Assembly (NCBI RefSeq): GCF_025567385.1
Contig: NZ_JAOQJU010000006.1
Span: 1-64,000 of the forward strand
Origin: Claveliimonas acetigenes
GTDB lineage: Bacteria; Bacillota; Clostridia; Lachnospirales; Lachnospiraceae
Direction: 5' to 3'
DNA length: 64,000 bases
Positions 18,700 to 27,989 of this stretch are shown in pieces; the stretch's first letter is position 1; each line of letters opens with the position of its first letter. A model generated the notes under the pieces. It was given only the letters and a program-made list of their open reading frames with translations, made no database searches and was not told the origin of the DNA. The translations under genes and the position numbers were made by a program.

Positions 18700-19605
18700 C
18701 TATTTCGCCAACTCCAGCATTCTTTCCAACGGTTTTACTGAATTTACACGCAGCTTATCAGAAACATGTACCTCATTTTCTCCCGTCTCCAATACATGCA
18801 GGATTTTTTCCAGCGTATTCTTTTTCATATTCGGACAGACCGGCACGGTTTCCGGAAAATAGAACTTTTTATCCGGATTATCCTGCTGCAGTTTGTAGGA
18901 AACCCCTTCTTCTGTGCAAATAATGAATTCTTTTTCCTCACTCTGCGCCGCATAGTTAATAATGCCTGACGTACTTCCGATATAATCTGACATTTTCAGG
19001 ATTTCCTCCCGGCATTCCGGATGTGACAGCACGAGCGCCTGTGGATGTTCTTCCTTCACCCGAAGCACCTCTTCTGCCTGCATCCTCTCGTGTGTCGGAC
19101 AGAATCCTTCATTATATATAAAATGCTTTTCCGGCACCAGTGCTGCTATGTAATGTGCAAGATTGCGGTCGGGAATAAAGAAAATATTCTTATTCGGAAG
19201 CGCTTTCACAATCTTCACCGCATTGGCAGAAGTTACACACACATCGGAATGCTGTTTAAGCTCTGCCGTAGAATTGATGTAGCAAACTACCGCAAGATCT
19301 TCATGCGTATCCCGCATCTTCCGGATCGTCTCTGCATCCGCCATATGCGCCATCGGACAATCGGCTGTCAGATCCGGCATCAGAACCGTCTTACCGGGAC
19401 TTAACATCTTAGCGCTCTCTCCCATAAATGACACGCCGCAGAATACAATCGTCTGCTCTGTAAGTCCTGCCGCGACCTTGCTCAGATAGAAGGAATCCCC
19501 TATATAATCTGCAATATCCTGGACTTCCGGTCTCACATAGTAGTGTGCAAGAATAACTGCATTCTTCTCTTTTTTCAATTTGTTGATATTCTCAATAATA
19601 CTCAT
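18700..19605 (-). CDS. nadA: quinolinate synthase
   Basis: A 301-residue [4Fe-4S] enzyme that condenses iminoaspartate with dihydroxyacetone phosphate to quinolinate. The three cluster cysteines fall in VFCGVSFMGESAK, GFCPTHER and VPVCPNMKKN; LAHYYVRPEVQDIADYIGDS and GSTSGIINY are typical. It is first in the operon, with AAAGGA before ATG 19605 and the NiaR-type operator upstream. Confidence 0.96.
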   Translation of the reverse strand: MSIIENINKLKKEKNAVILAHYYVRPEVQDIADYIGDSFYLSKVAAGLTEQTIVFCGVSFMGESAKMLSPGKTVLMPDLTADCPMAHMADAETIRKMRDTHEDLAVVCYINSTAELKQHSDVCVTSANAVKIVKALPNKNIFFIPDRNLAHYIAALVPEKHFIYNEGFCPTHERMQAEEVLRVKEEHPQALVLSHPECREEILKMSDYIGSTSGIINYAAQSEEKEFIICTEEGVSYKLQQDNPDKKFYFPETVPVCPNMKKNTLEKILHVLETGENEVHVSDKLRVNSVKPLERMLELAK

Positions 19606-19644
19606 CTTCGTATCCTTTCTTTGCCAAGCAACTACATTGTTCCT

Positions 19645-19682
19645 ATTATACCATCAAGGTTTACATGTGACAAGACACATGT
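19645..19682 (-). promoter_or_regulatory. nad operon promoter with candidate NiaR operator
   Basis: TTGTCA (19673-19668), 17-base spacer, TATAAT (19650-19645). The perfect 7-bp inverted repeat ACATGTG/CACATGT (19663-19669 with 19676-19682) covers the -35 region. This is a natural place for NiaR to repress. It overlaps the 3' end of the prepilin peptidase gene. Confidence 0.75.
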
Positions 19683-20140
19683 TTATACAAATATCCTGGC
19701 GATTTTCCCATAAATATCATGAAAAATGCTGTCATAATTCCCATACAAAGAAATGGTCCGAAGGCGAAACAATCGCGGCGTCCTTTTTTCTTTCCTGCCA
19801 GCAGCCGGAACGCATAACCTCCCGCCATGAACAGCGCAAGCAAAAAGGCATCTGCCATCCTGCGCCATCCCAGAAACATTCCGCTTACAGCCGACAGTTT
19901 GATATCCCCGCCGCCAAAGGCTCCCGGCCGGATCAGATTAAGCATAAGAAGCGGCACACTTACACACAGAATTCCCATTCCTCGTTCTGCCATTTCAATT
20001 TCCGGGAAAAACGGAACGGCACAGATCTCTGCTGCAAGCAGCACCGCAAGCAATCTGTCCGGAATCCTTTTTGTTTTTCCATCAATCCACGCTATCAGAA
20101 ACAATATTAAAAAGATACAAATCGTAAAAAACATACCCAT
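19661..20140 (-). CDS. A24-type prepilin peptidase
   Basis: A 159-residue membrane aspartyl protease of the short, TadV/CpaA-like type without the methylase domain. The two catalytic aspartates are in the first helix region (AWIDGKTKRIPD, Asp near 20) and in GGGDIKL near residue 79. Several hydrophobic helices follow. Such enzymes cut leader peptides from type IV/Tad pilins. No pilus genes are visible nearby, so its substrates lie elsewhere. Its last codons overlap the nad operator. Confidence 0.85.
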   Translation of the reverse strand: MGMFFTICIFLILFLIAWIDGKTKRIPDRLLAVLLAAEICAVPFFPEIEMAERGMGILCVSVPLLMLNLIRPGAFGGGDIKLSAVSGMFLGWRRMADAFLLALFMAGGYAFRLLAGKKKGRRDCFAFGPFLCMGIMTAFFMIFMGKSPGYLYKHVSCHM

Positions 20141-20283
20141 CAGAAGTCTTCTTTTCCCCTTTCCTGCATAAATATTCTCATGTTAAGAATTTGCTAAAAT
20201 TGATATTCGTTTTCAAAACCGGATTGTTTCCACCTTCTTTGCTATGTTAAAGTACTCAGTAAGAAGAAAGGATTGTTTACTGC

Positions 20284-21816
20284 ATGGATTTTTACCAAAC
20301 CAAATTTACCGAAAAATTGAAGGAAGCTTTCAACGCAGTCCTTCCTATTATTGGAATTGTACTGTTTCTTAGCTTTACTATCGCCCCTGTCCCTTCCAGC
20401 ATACTGCTGCTGTTTTTGTTCGGCGCCGTACTCCTGATAATCGGAATGATGTTCTTCACTCTTGGTGCTGAGCTTTCTATGACACCCATGGGCGAAAAAA
20501 TGGGGACCAAAATGGCGTCTGCCGGAAACCTTGGTTTCGTGCTTTTTCTATGCTTCCTTCTGGGCTTCGTCATTACCATCTCGGAACCTGACCTTCAGGT
20601 ACTTGCCGAACAGGTACCCTCCATACCAAACCATATCTTAATCCTGGCGGTGGCATGCGGCGTCGGTTTTTTTCTGGTAATCGCAATGCTGAGAATGCTT
20701 TTTGCAAAGGCGCTTCCTCCGCTTTTGTTTCTGTTTTACATTGTCATATTCCTATTGGCATTCTTGATCCCGGAAGATTTCCTTGCCGTGGCATTTGACT
20801 CCGGCGGCGTTACCACCGGACCAATGACTGTCCCCTTCATCATGGCTCTCGGCGTAGGTTTTGCTGCCGTCCGAAGCGACAGACATGCGGAAGATGACAG
20901 TTTCGGCCTTGTGGCTTTGTGTTCCATCGGGCCAATTCTGGCAGTAATGATTCTGGGACTTTTGTACCATCCGGAAGACACCGGCTACACTCCCACAGCC
21001 TTGCCGGAAATTTCAAACTCTGTGGAACTATGGAAGTGCTTTGCAGAAGGGTTCCCGGAATATATGCGGGAAATTGCAAATTCCCTGCTGCCGATTGTCC
21101 TGTTTTTTGCTGCATTCCAGATGATTTCATTAAAATTAAAGAAGAAAAAACTACTCAAAATCATAATTGGAATCGCATACACTTACATCGGCCTGGTTCT
21201 CTTCCTTACCGGTGTAAATGTAGGATTTATGCCGGCAGGAAACCATCTCGGGCAGACGATAGCCGGTCTTCCTTACCGATTCCTCCTGATTCCTCTCGGT
21301 ATGGTAATTGGTTTCTTCATCGTAAAAGCCGAGCCGGCCGTCTATGTACTGATGGAACAGGTAGAAGAAATCACGTCCGGTGCAATTCCGGGGCGTGCCA
21401 TGAGCCTTAGCCTGTCGCTGGGAGTCGCCGTCTCAGTAGGGCTTGCCATGACACGCGTTTTAACCGGGATTTCTATTCTTTGGTTTATCGTACCGGGGTA
21501 CGCGGTTGCACTCATGCTATCCTTTTTTGTCCCGAAAATATTTACTGCAATCGCCTTTGACTCCGGCGGAGTAGCATCCGGTCCCATGACGGCAGCCTTT
21601 CTCCTTCCATTTGCTATGGGAGCCTGCCAGTCCGTGGGTGGAAACATCGTTCAGGATGCATTTGGAATTATTGCTATGGTAGCTATGACGCCTTTGATTG
21701 CCATCCAGATTCTCGGCTTCATTTACCAATACCGGATGAAACACGCAAAAGTTTCTGAAACAGAATCCGCATCCTATCTTGATATCTGGGAAGAGGATGA
21801 TATTATTGAATTATAG
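20284..21816 (+). CDS. DUF1538 family membrane protein (two-repeat transporter-like)
   Basis: A 510-residue integral membrane protein with about twelve or more hydrophobic helices. It is built from two similar halves: each contains an AFDSGGVxxGPMT motif (residues near 171 and 424) after a conserved helix pair, and AELSMTPMG/KAEPAVYVLMEQ-like segments occur in each half. Such internal duplication around a short Gly/Ser motif is common in transporters. No function is established for DUF1538 that I can cite; transport is an inference. It is followed after 23 bases by a PII-like gene, suggesting a regulated transporter pair. Confidence 0.82.
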   Translation: MDFYQTKFTEKLKEAFNAVLPIIGIVLFLSFTIAPVPSSILLLFLFGAVLLIIGMMFFTLGAELSMTPMGEKMGTKMASAGNLGFVLFLCFLLGFVITISEPDLQVLAEQVPSIPNHILILAVACGVGFFLVIAMLRMLFAKALPPLLFLFYIVIFLLAFLIPEDFLAVAFDSGGVTTGPMTVPFIMALGVGFAAVRSDRHAEDDSFGLVALCSIGPILAVMILGLLYHPEDTGYTPTALPEISNSVELWKCFAEGFPEYMREIANSLLPIVLFFAAFQMISLKLKKKKLLKIIIGIAYTYIGLVLFLTGVNVGFMPAGNHLGQTIAGLPYRFLLIPLGMVIGFFIVKAEPAVYVLMEQVEEITSGAIPGRAMSLSLSLGVAVSVGLAMTRVLTGISILWFIVPGYAVALMLSFFVPKIFTAIAFDSGGVASGPMTAAFLLPFAMGACQSVGGNIVQDAFGIIAMVAMTPLIAIQILGFIYQYRMKHAKVSETESASYLDIWEEDDIIEL

Positions 21817-21839
21817 CGTGGCTCAGAAAGGATATTTCT

Positions 21840-22529
21840 ATGGATAAAATTTACATGATGGGACTAATTACCAACCGCGGAATGCGTGAAAGGTTTCTCG
21901 CTTTCTTTAAAGAAAATCATATACATGTGACACTGACTGTCCTGGGAGCCGGAACCGCAAACAGCGAAGTCCTGGACTATCTCGGGCTGGAAGCCGCTGA
22001 AAAAGCTCTGTACTTTGCCTTTATCACCGGGAGCACATGGAAGTCTCTGAAAAAAGCTCTGTACAATAAAATGCAGATTGATATTCCCGGCAGAGGAATC
22101 GCTTTTTTAATTCCTTTCAGCAGTATCGGCGGCAGAAAAGTTCTGCAATACCTTACCGTCGGCCAGGAAGTCGTGATAGAGGAGGAGAGCACGTTGAAGA
22201 ACACTGATTTTGAACTTCTTATAACCATTGCAAATGCCGGATATATCGATACCATTATGGATGCAGCAAGAAGCGCCCATGCCCCGGGCGGAACCGTCAT
22301 CCACGCAAAGGGTACCGGAGCGGAACATGCCAGAAAATTCCTTGGAATCTCCCTGGCAGAAGAAAAAGAGATGATTTTCATTGTTGTCCGCTCTGACCGG
22401 AAAAACGAAATTATGAAAGCAATCATGAAACAAGCCGGACCGGGCACCCCGGCCGGAGCCGTCTTATTCTCCCTGCCCGTAACCAGCGTGGCAGGTCTCC
22501 GCATGCCGGAAACAGACGAAACAGATTAA
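21840..22529 (+). CDS. tandem two-domain PII-like regulatory protein
   Basis: A 229-residue protein made of two PII-like ferredoxin folds. The second half (about residues 120-229) has clear PII features: APGGTVIHAKGTG, FLGISLAEEKEMIFIVV and the C-terminal GTPAGAVLFSLPVTSVAGL. The first half (1-108) is a diverged copy with VLGAGTANSEVLDYLGLEAAEKAL and a matching end. The T-loop tyrosine of classical GlnB is not evident. It sits 23 bases after the DUF1538 gene with an AGAAAGGA site, so it probably senses a nucleotide or metabolite and gates that membrane protein. Confidence 0.8.
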   Translation: MDKIYMMGLITNRGMRERFLAFFKENHIHVTLTVLGAGTANSEVLDYLGLEAAEKALYFAFITGSTWKSLKKALYNKMQIDIPGRGIAFLIPFSSIGGRKVLQYLTVGQEVVIEEESTLKNTDFELLITIANAGYIDTIMDAARSAHAPGGTVIHAKGTGAEHARKFLGISLAEEKEMIFIVVRSDRKNEIMKAIMKQAGPGTPAGAVLFSLPVTSVAGLRMPETDETD

Positions 22530-22540
22530 CTCTCAGCAAT

Positions 22541-22580
22541 AATGAAAGGGCAGATGGCTTATGTCACCCGCCCTTTCATT
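22541..22580. terminator. hairpin between the PII-like gene and GH127 gene
   Basis: A perfect 11-bp stem (22541-22551 with 22570-22580) at a convergent gene end. The U-tract is poor on both sides, so termination may be moderate. Confidence 0.6.
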
Positions 22581-22612
22581 GTATCATATGTGCATCGGTT
22601 TTTCAACTTGTT

Positions 22613-25600
22613 TTATTCCACAAATGTTTTCATGAATCTCTGGATAATAATTGCACATTCTGCACGGCTTGTATTCCCCTGCGGGTCAAGACGCCAGGAG
22701 CCGTCTTCATTTTCTTTTCCTTCAATGATTCCATTTCCTACTGCCCACTTCATCGCCGCCTCTGCAAATTCCGTTACTTTATCAGCATCCGTATATTTAC
22801 TGATATCTGCCGGTTCTTCAAATTCATATCCCATATGGTCCGCGTAACGGTACATCATCGTTACCATCTGCTCACGGGTAATCGGATCATTCGTTCCAAA
22901 GTATCCGGAATCTGTATAACCCGTAACAACCTCCGCTTCAGCCGCCCAGATGACTGCCTTTGAATAAAACTGTCCATCCGGTACATCCGGGAATCTTGTC
23001 TCATATTCTACTTTCGGTTCACCGTTAAGCCGGTAAAGAATCGTTGCAAACTGTGCACGTACCAGCGTTGCGTATGGTGAGAAATGCGTAGGATCTGTAC
23101 CCGTCATGGTTCCTGCAAAGTAGTTGTAGTATGCTGCATTGTAGAACCAGTCATCTTTCACTACGTCTACATATGGCAGTCCCTTGCTTTCCAGAGCCTC
23201 TGCCGCTTTGTCAAGCGCTGCAGCCGCATCATCAATTTCTTTCTGCGTTGCATCCGTGTCTGCCAATACTTCTTTTGCCTGATTCAAAGCTTCTTCGTAA
23301 GCTGCCCAGCTTTCTTCCGTATACTTAACTTTCTCTGTATCCGCTACTGCCGCCTTAACCGCTGCTTCCAAAGCTGTCTTGTCTGTTTCATTCGGTTTTT
23401 CCGCTTCTTTAACAGTTACCTTGAAGGTGTCTGCCTTTCCTTCATATGTTACCGTTACTGTCTGCTCACCGGTCTTAGTCGTATCATAGCCGCTTACTTC
23501 GCAGTCCGTTACTGCAATATCTTTTGTTGTACCATCGCTGTATTTTGCAGTCACTTTCATTCCGTCAAGGTCAAGCTCGTCACCTACTGTGTACTCCGTC
23601 TTCGTCGGTGCTGTTACCGTAATGGATTCCAGAGTAACAGGTTTCGCTTCTTCCTTCACTGTTACCTTGAAGGTTGCTGTCTTTCCTTCGTATGTTACTG
23701 TTACTGTTTGCTCTCCGGTCTTAGTCGTATCATAGCCGCTTACTTCGCAGTCCGTTACTGCAATATTTTTTGTTGTACCATCGCTGTATTTTGCAGTCAC
23801 TTTCATTCCGTCAAGGTCAAGCTCGTCACCTACTGTGTACTCCGTCTTCGTCGGTGCTGTTACCGTAATGGATTCTATCACAACCGGATCCGGTTTCGTA
23901 TCATCCTTCACAACCACCGTAATCTCGATCTCAGCCGTACCAACCGTACCTTTCACCTTAAACGTACCTGCTTTCGCATACTGTGAAGGCGTAATCTCTT
24001 CCCAGGTAATCGGTTCTCTGCCCTGGGTTCCATTTGTATAAGTAACATTCGCTTTCTCCGGAAGGATGGGCGCTGTTCCCACCATGGTTTCTACCGCCTG
24101 CGGCTGCTCTACCGTTTGAATCGTTCTCACCGGTTCCTCACCACTTGCAAGCATCATAATCTCATCGCTTCCCAAAGCTCTGTTATAAATACGGAAATCG
24201 TCCATATCTCCCTTAAAGAGAGAATCTGCCTTATAATTGGATTTACCAAGGAAATTGCTTGTCATATTTCCAATTTGGAATGGCATCATATGGAAAGAAG
24301 TGTTCTCTGCCACCTTTGCGCCATTTACATACAATGCTGCTTTTGTTCCCTCGATTGTAACCGTAATATGCGTCCATGTATTTATAGCAAATGCGTCCGT
24401 GTTCACATGGGAATTTCCTCCGTCCTCATAAGCGAGCCGGGTCTTTCCATCACTGCTGTGTACCGTCAGGAACAGGTTCGGATACGGCGGAGATTCCTCT
24501 CCATTACCAAAGTCGAATACTCTCGCCCAGTTTACTACTTCTTCTGGGTTGATCCATGCAGAAATGGACAGATTATATAATCCATAAATCACATCCTCCG
24601 GAAGCTTCACATAGGCATCTGTACCATTCAGGCTGACACCCTTGCCCAGCTTACCTGTATCATAAGAAACAGCTCCTACCGCTTCTGCATCTTTTCCATT
24701 TCCGGAAATATCCTTTATGGTTGTTCCGTCAACAGAATCAAAATCATAATGTACTACCGGCCCACTGCTCTCTTCCGGCGCTTCCGGGTAATCTGTAATA
24801 CCGGACGGCATCCAGATCATATAAGAATAACGTGTAGCAGAACTGTAATTCGTGCCATAAATTCCCGGTGCCGCCTCTCCGTAGCGATACCACTGACCTA
24901 TATTCGCATATGGAACAATCGCCACTTCCTGTTCTCCGTTCGGCGTCATCATTTTAATTATATATTTACTTCCGAAATAGCGGTCTCCTTCAAGAGCGAT
25001 CTCTCGTTCAGTCTTTACTGCTTTCCCGTCTTCTGCATCCACAACAGCCGTTGCTGCAACAGGAGCTATGTCAGCGCCAAATGCTGCCTGTGATTCTTCC
25101 ACCGTCATAAAGGCAGCATCTACACAGTAAACCATAGGACCGTCTTTAATTGCCCATGAGCCTTCATTTGAGTAGTCTCCCTCTACCCATACAGGTTCAG
25201 ATGGATAGGTAATTTCAACCGTATCGCCGGCTGCTACGCTAAGCTCTACGTATCCATCGGCTGCCACGTCTGCCACGTCTGTTCCATTTACTTTCACTGT
25301 AGGTTCTTCTACCCAGTCCGGAACACGGACATAAAGCGTATCCTCCGTCGTTCCATCCAGAATTTCCAACTTAATATCATCGGAAGATGGATAGTCCGTT
25401 GTCTGCTTTATGTTCATCATTTTTCCATTTTCCAGCGTAATCTGAGCTTCACTTTCAATGAATTGATTTACATATACGCCAGAAGCTGATTTGGTATAAA
25501 TATAATACGGTACATAGGACTGCATTCTCATACCTGAAGAAGAACAGCAATCCGGACCCGTATAGAATCGTTCCGTAGAACCATTCAACGGTCTGTGATA

Positions 25601-27838
25601 ACTATAGCCGTCACCGTCAATTGTAGACGTTGCAAACATATGATTGTAAATAACATCTTCCACTACCTGCTGATATCTTGCGTCTCCCGTCAGTTCAAAC
25701 AGATTATTATTCAAAAGCGTCCAGGAATTGGTCGCACATGTCTCTCCAACACTTCCTGTATTTGGAAGATTATGCCCTGCTTCATAGTGCTCGCCGACAG
25801 ATGTGGTTCCGGTAATATATACCTGTCTGGAAACAATATCTTCCCATGCGCCAGTTACTTTATTCAAGTAAGTTTCATCTCCTGTTTCCTGATATTTCTT
25901 CAGGAAACCAAGGAAGGTCATCTGGAACGTATGAGCATGCACATAATGCTGAATCTCATCAATTCCCATCTCACCGCTTGCCACCTTATCCAGGTCTCCA
26001 TATGGCGTATCGCCATAACCGTTCCAGGAAGAAGCCCATTTATCAATATTTCCAATCACCCAGTCCACCCAGTCTGAGTATACGGTTGATTTTTCTTCCT
26101 GCCCTTCTATTTCCTTTACTGTCTTAGAAAGCAGCATCATCGGATCGATAATCAAAGCACCTTCCCAGCTCTGGTGTACGTCATGCCCTGCAATGGTAGT
26201 GCCATTTGAATTAACAAGGGGCCAGAATTCCTTTTTATTCATACCGGACTGCGTGCCATCCTGATAGCAGACCTTCGTATTTTCGTCCCCGATGGTTGCT
26301 ACAAGGTAATCCGCAAGCTTAATTGCACAGTCAATGGCCTGCGCAGCAAGCTCTGTATCGTCTTCCTTATATTTGTCATAAACATTAATCAGACCATTTA
26401 ATGTAGAATACATCTCATAAGGATCCATACCTTTGACCGGGGTATTGTTACGGATGTCTGTCGTAGCGTTGCCAAGATAACCGCCGAACTGATTGTATCC
26501 GCTCTTGCTCTTATCTTCTACCGTCTGTGTCTCTGCCAGCCTTGTGACTACATCTTTAATTGCCGCATCAATTTCCGAATCATTCATCCATTTATAGTTT
26601 GACATGCTTTCCAGCCATTTCCCCGGCTGCTCGCCTTCCAGCCAGCTCCATCCGGAATGACTGTGATTCTTATACTCATTGAGATATGCCGTCATTCTCT
26701 GCCCATACAGATAATTCATAGCATAATTATCCACCGCATCAGAAAGACGCTTTCCAATCGTTCCTCCTACGCTGACAATCTCATCAGAGCTTAACTTCTG
26801 CACGCCCTCTATCGGCTGATTTTCTTTTACAACCGTAACTTCAAAGGTCTTTGTTGCTTTACTCTCGCCCAACGTCAGTTCAGCCGTCAAGGTCACCTTC
26901 ACATCTTTATTGCTTCTTGTGACAACAGCATTGCCGTCTCCGTCAAGCTTTATTGCCTCGTTGTCCGATTCCCACGTAATCACAGAACCATTCGCACCTT
27001 CTAAAGATAAGACGAAATCCGAAGTTGCTCTGGTCACTGTCGTTAATGCATCTACGTCTGCATCCAAAAGCTCCTGTTCCGTAAGCCCCGCAAGAAGGGC
27101 AACTTCTCTTGCAGTAAGCGCTTTATCATAAATCTTAAAATCATCTGCATAACATCCGATACCTACAGCGCCATAACCGGACTTTCCAATTAAAATATCT
27201 GTAAGTGTTGATTTCGTAATGGATGCGCCGGCTACCTGGGCAGATGCAAACGATACGCCATCCTGATACAAAATCATATCTCCGGTCTCTCCGTCGAACA
27301 CACCGGTAATATTGGTCCACTCATTTAAAGGAAGCAGCGTATCCGCACTTGCCTTTTGAACAGCCATATTCCTTCCGTCCGTTACCAATGCCATACTTTC
27401 CCCTGTTGTCCAGCCGATAAACCAGCCATTCCCGTTCCAGCTGTTATTCGGCTTTGCCCACATAACACGAGCCTCCTGGTTCGCGCTTTCTACTCTTCTC
27501 AGCCACACAGATACCGTTAGACTTTCTGGATTCAGCTTGTCCGTATTAGGCACAGTAAGATAGCCCTTATTAAAACTAAGGTCCACTGCCTTACCGCCGT
27601 TATGGCCTTCCACAAGCGAAACATTGTCGTATACCGTTACCGTCTCGCCTGAGTTAGCAGTAATTGTACCAGATAACTGGTCTCCTGCCTCTTCTTCAAG
27701 GTTTTCAAAATCCATCTCAAAAATGGGAACCTTGGTTGTCTCTTCCGCCTGCACGGTCCGCATAGACGCCGTCGGCAAACCTATGCCGGCAACCATTGCC
27801 ACAGACAGAAAAAGCGCCAAAAATCTTTTTCTCTTCAT
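22613..27838 (-). CDS. SLH-anchored GH127 glycosidase (beta-L-arabinofuranosidase-like)
   Basis: A 1741-residue secreted surface enzyme. Order: signal peptide ending near TVQA (about 31); LamG/concanavalin-like domain (40-255); Ig-like domain (260-340); GH127 catalytic region (about 345-1000); second LamG domain (1026-1226); Ig-like domain; two almost identical Big_3-type Ig repeats; a FIVAR-type helical segment; three SLH domains (1553-1741). The GH127 zinc/catalytic set is visible as Glu699 and Cys701 (GETC) and Cys764-Cys765 (DCCSSSG), matching the Glu-x-Cys and Cys-Cys ligands of HypBA1. It likely trims beta-L-arabinofuranosides from plant glycoproteins at the cell wall. YesN/YesM genes follow upstream on the same strand. 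Confidence 0.9.
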   Translation of the reverse strand: MKRKRFLALFLSVAMVAGIGLPTASMRTVQAEETTKVPIFEMDFENLEEEAGDQLSGTITANSGETVTVYDNVSLVEGHNGGKAVDLSFNKGYLTVPNTDKLNPESLTVSVWLRRVESANQEARVMWAKPNNSWNGNGWFIGWTTGESMALVTDGRNMAVQKASADTLLPLNEWTNITGVFDGETGDMILYQDGVSFASAQVAGASITKSTLTDILIGKSGYGAVGIGCYADDFKIYDKALTAREVALLAGLTEQELLDADVDALTTVTRATSDFVLSLEGANGSVITWESDNEAIKLDGDGNAVVTRSNKDVKVTLTAELTLGESKATKTFEVTVVKENQPIEGVQKLSSDEIVSVGGTIGKRLSDAVDNYAMNYLYGQRMTAYLNEYKNHSHSGWSWLEGEQPGKWLESMSNYKWMNDSEIDAAIKDVVTRLAETQTVEDKSKSGYNQFGGYLGNATTDIRNNTPVKGMDPYEMYSTLNGLINVYDKYKEDDTELAAQAIDCAIKLADYLVATIGDENTKVCYQDGTQSGMNKKEFWPLVNSNGTTIAGHDVHQSWEGALIIDPMMLLSKTVKEIEGQEEKSTVYSDWVDWVIGNIDKWASSWNGYGDTPYGDLDKVASGEMGIDEIQHYVHAHTFQMTFLGFLKKYQETGDETYLNKVTGAWEDIVSRQVYITGTTSVGEHYEAGHNLPNTGSVGETCATNSWTLLNNNLFELTGDARYQQVVEDVIYNHMFATSTIDGDGYSYHRPLNGSTERFYTGPDCCSSSGMRMQSYVPYYIYTKSASGVYVNQFIESEAQITLENGKMMNIKQTTDYPSSDDIKLEILDGTTEDTLYVRVPDWVEEPTVKVNGTDVADVAADGYVELSVAAGDTVEITYPSEPVWVEGDYSNEGSWAIKDGPMVYCVDAAFMTVEESQAAFGADIAPVAATAVVDAEDGKAVKTEREIALEGDRYFGSKYIIKMMTPNGEQEVAIVPYANIGQWYRYGEAAPGIYGTNYSSATRYSYMIWMPSGITDYPEAPEESSGPVVHYDFDSVDGTTIKDISGNGKDAEAVGAVSYDTGKLGKGVSLNGTDAYVKLPEDVIYGLYNLSISAWINPEEVVNWARVFDFGNGEESPPYPNLFLTVHSSDGKTRLAYEDGGNSHVNTDAFAINTWTHITVTIEGTKAALYVNGAKVAENTSFHMMPFQIGNMTSNFLGKSNYKADSLFKGDMDDFRIYNRALGSDEIMMLASGEEPVRTIQTVEQPQAVETMVGTAPILPEKANVTYTNGTQGREPITWEEITPSQYAKAGTFKVKGTVGTAEIEITVVVKDDTKPDPVVIESITVTAPTKTEYTVGDELDLDGMKVTAKYSDGTTKNIAVTDCEVSGYDTTKTGEQTVTVTYEGKTATFKVTVKEEAKPVTLESITVTAPTKTEYTVGDELDLDGMKVTAKYSDGTTKDIAVTDCEVSGYDTTKTGEQTVTVTYEGKADTFKVTVKEAEKPNETDKTALEAAVKAAVADTEKVKYTEESWAAYEEALNQAKEVLADTDATQKEIDDAAAALDKAAEALESKGLPYVDVVKDDWFYNAAYYNYFAGTMTGTDPTHFSPYATLVRAQFATILYRLNGEPKVEYETRFPDVPDGQFYSKAVIWAAEAEVVTGYTDSGYFGTNDPITREQMVTMMYRYADHMGYEFEEPADISKYTDADKVTEFAEAAMKWAVGNGIIEGKENEDGSWRLDPQGNTSRAECAIIIQRFMKTFVE
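23413..23875. repeat. two near-identical 217-bp tandem Ig-domain repeats
   Basis: Segments 23413-23629 and 23659-23875 are nearly identical at DNA level with a period of 246 bases (82 codons). Each encodes one Big_3-type Ig domain of the GH127 protein. The low divergence suggests recent duplication or gene conversion, and copy number may vary between strains. Confidence 0.85.
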
Positions 27839-27924
27839 CTTTTTTCTCCTTCCCTTCTGCTACGGAAAGTTTTCCACAATAAAAAAAACTTCCCATAATG
27901 AAAAAAATTTTATTTTATAATTTT

Positions 27925-27952
27925 TATTATAAGAAGTTTTTATTTTTATGAA
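27925..27952 (-). promoter_or_regulatory. putative promoter of the GH127 gene
   Basis: TATAAT (27930-27925) with TTTCAT 16 bases upstream on the minus strand in a very AT-rich gap between the response regulator and the GH127 gene. The poor -35 suggests dependence on an activator, plausibly the adjacent AraC-type regulator. Confidence 0.45.
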
Positions 27953-27989
27953 ATGAATTTTTTTCGTAATTTTGGTCTTTTTTTCGTTT

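Noticed and set aside
23084..23986. 300-codon plus-strand frame across the Ig repeats
   Set aside because: It is Cys- and Phe-rich and repeats because the Ig coding sequence repeats. It is antisense to a well-supported gene.
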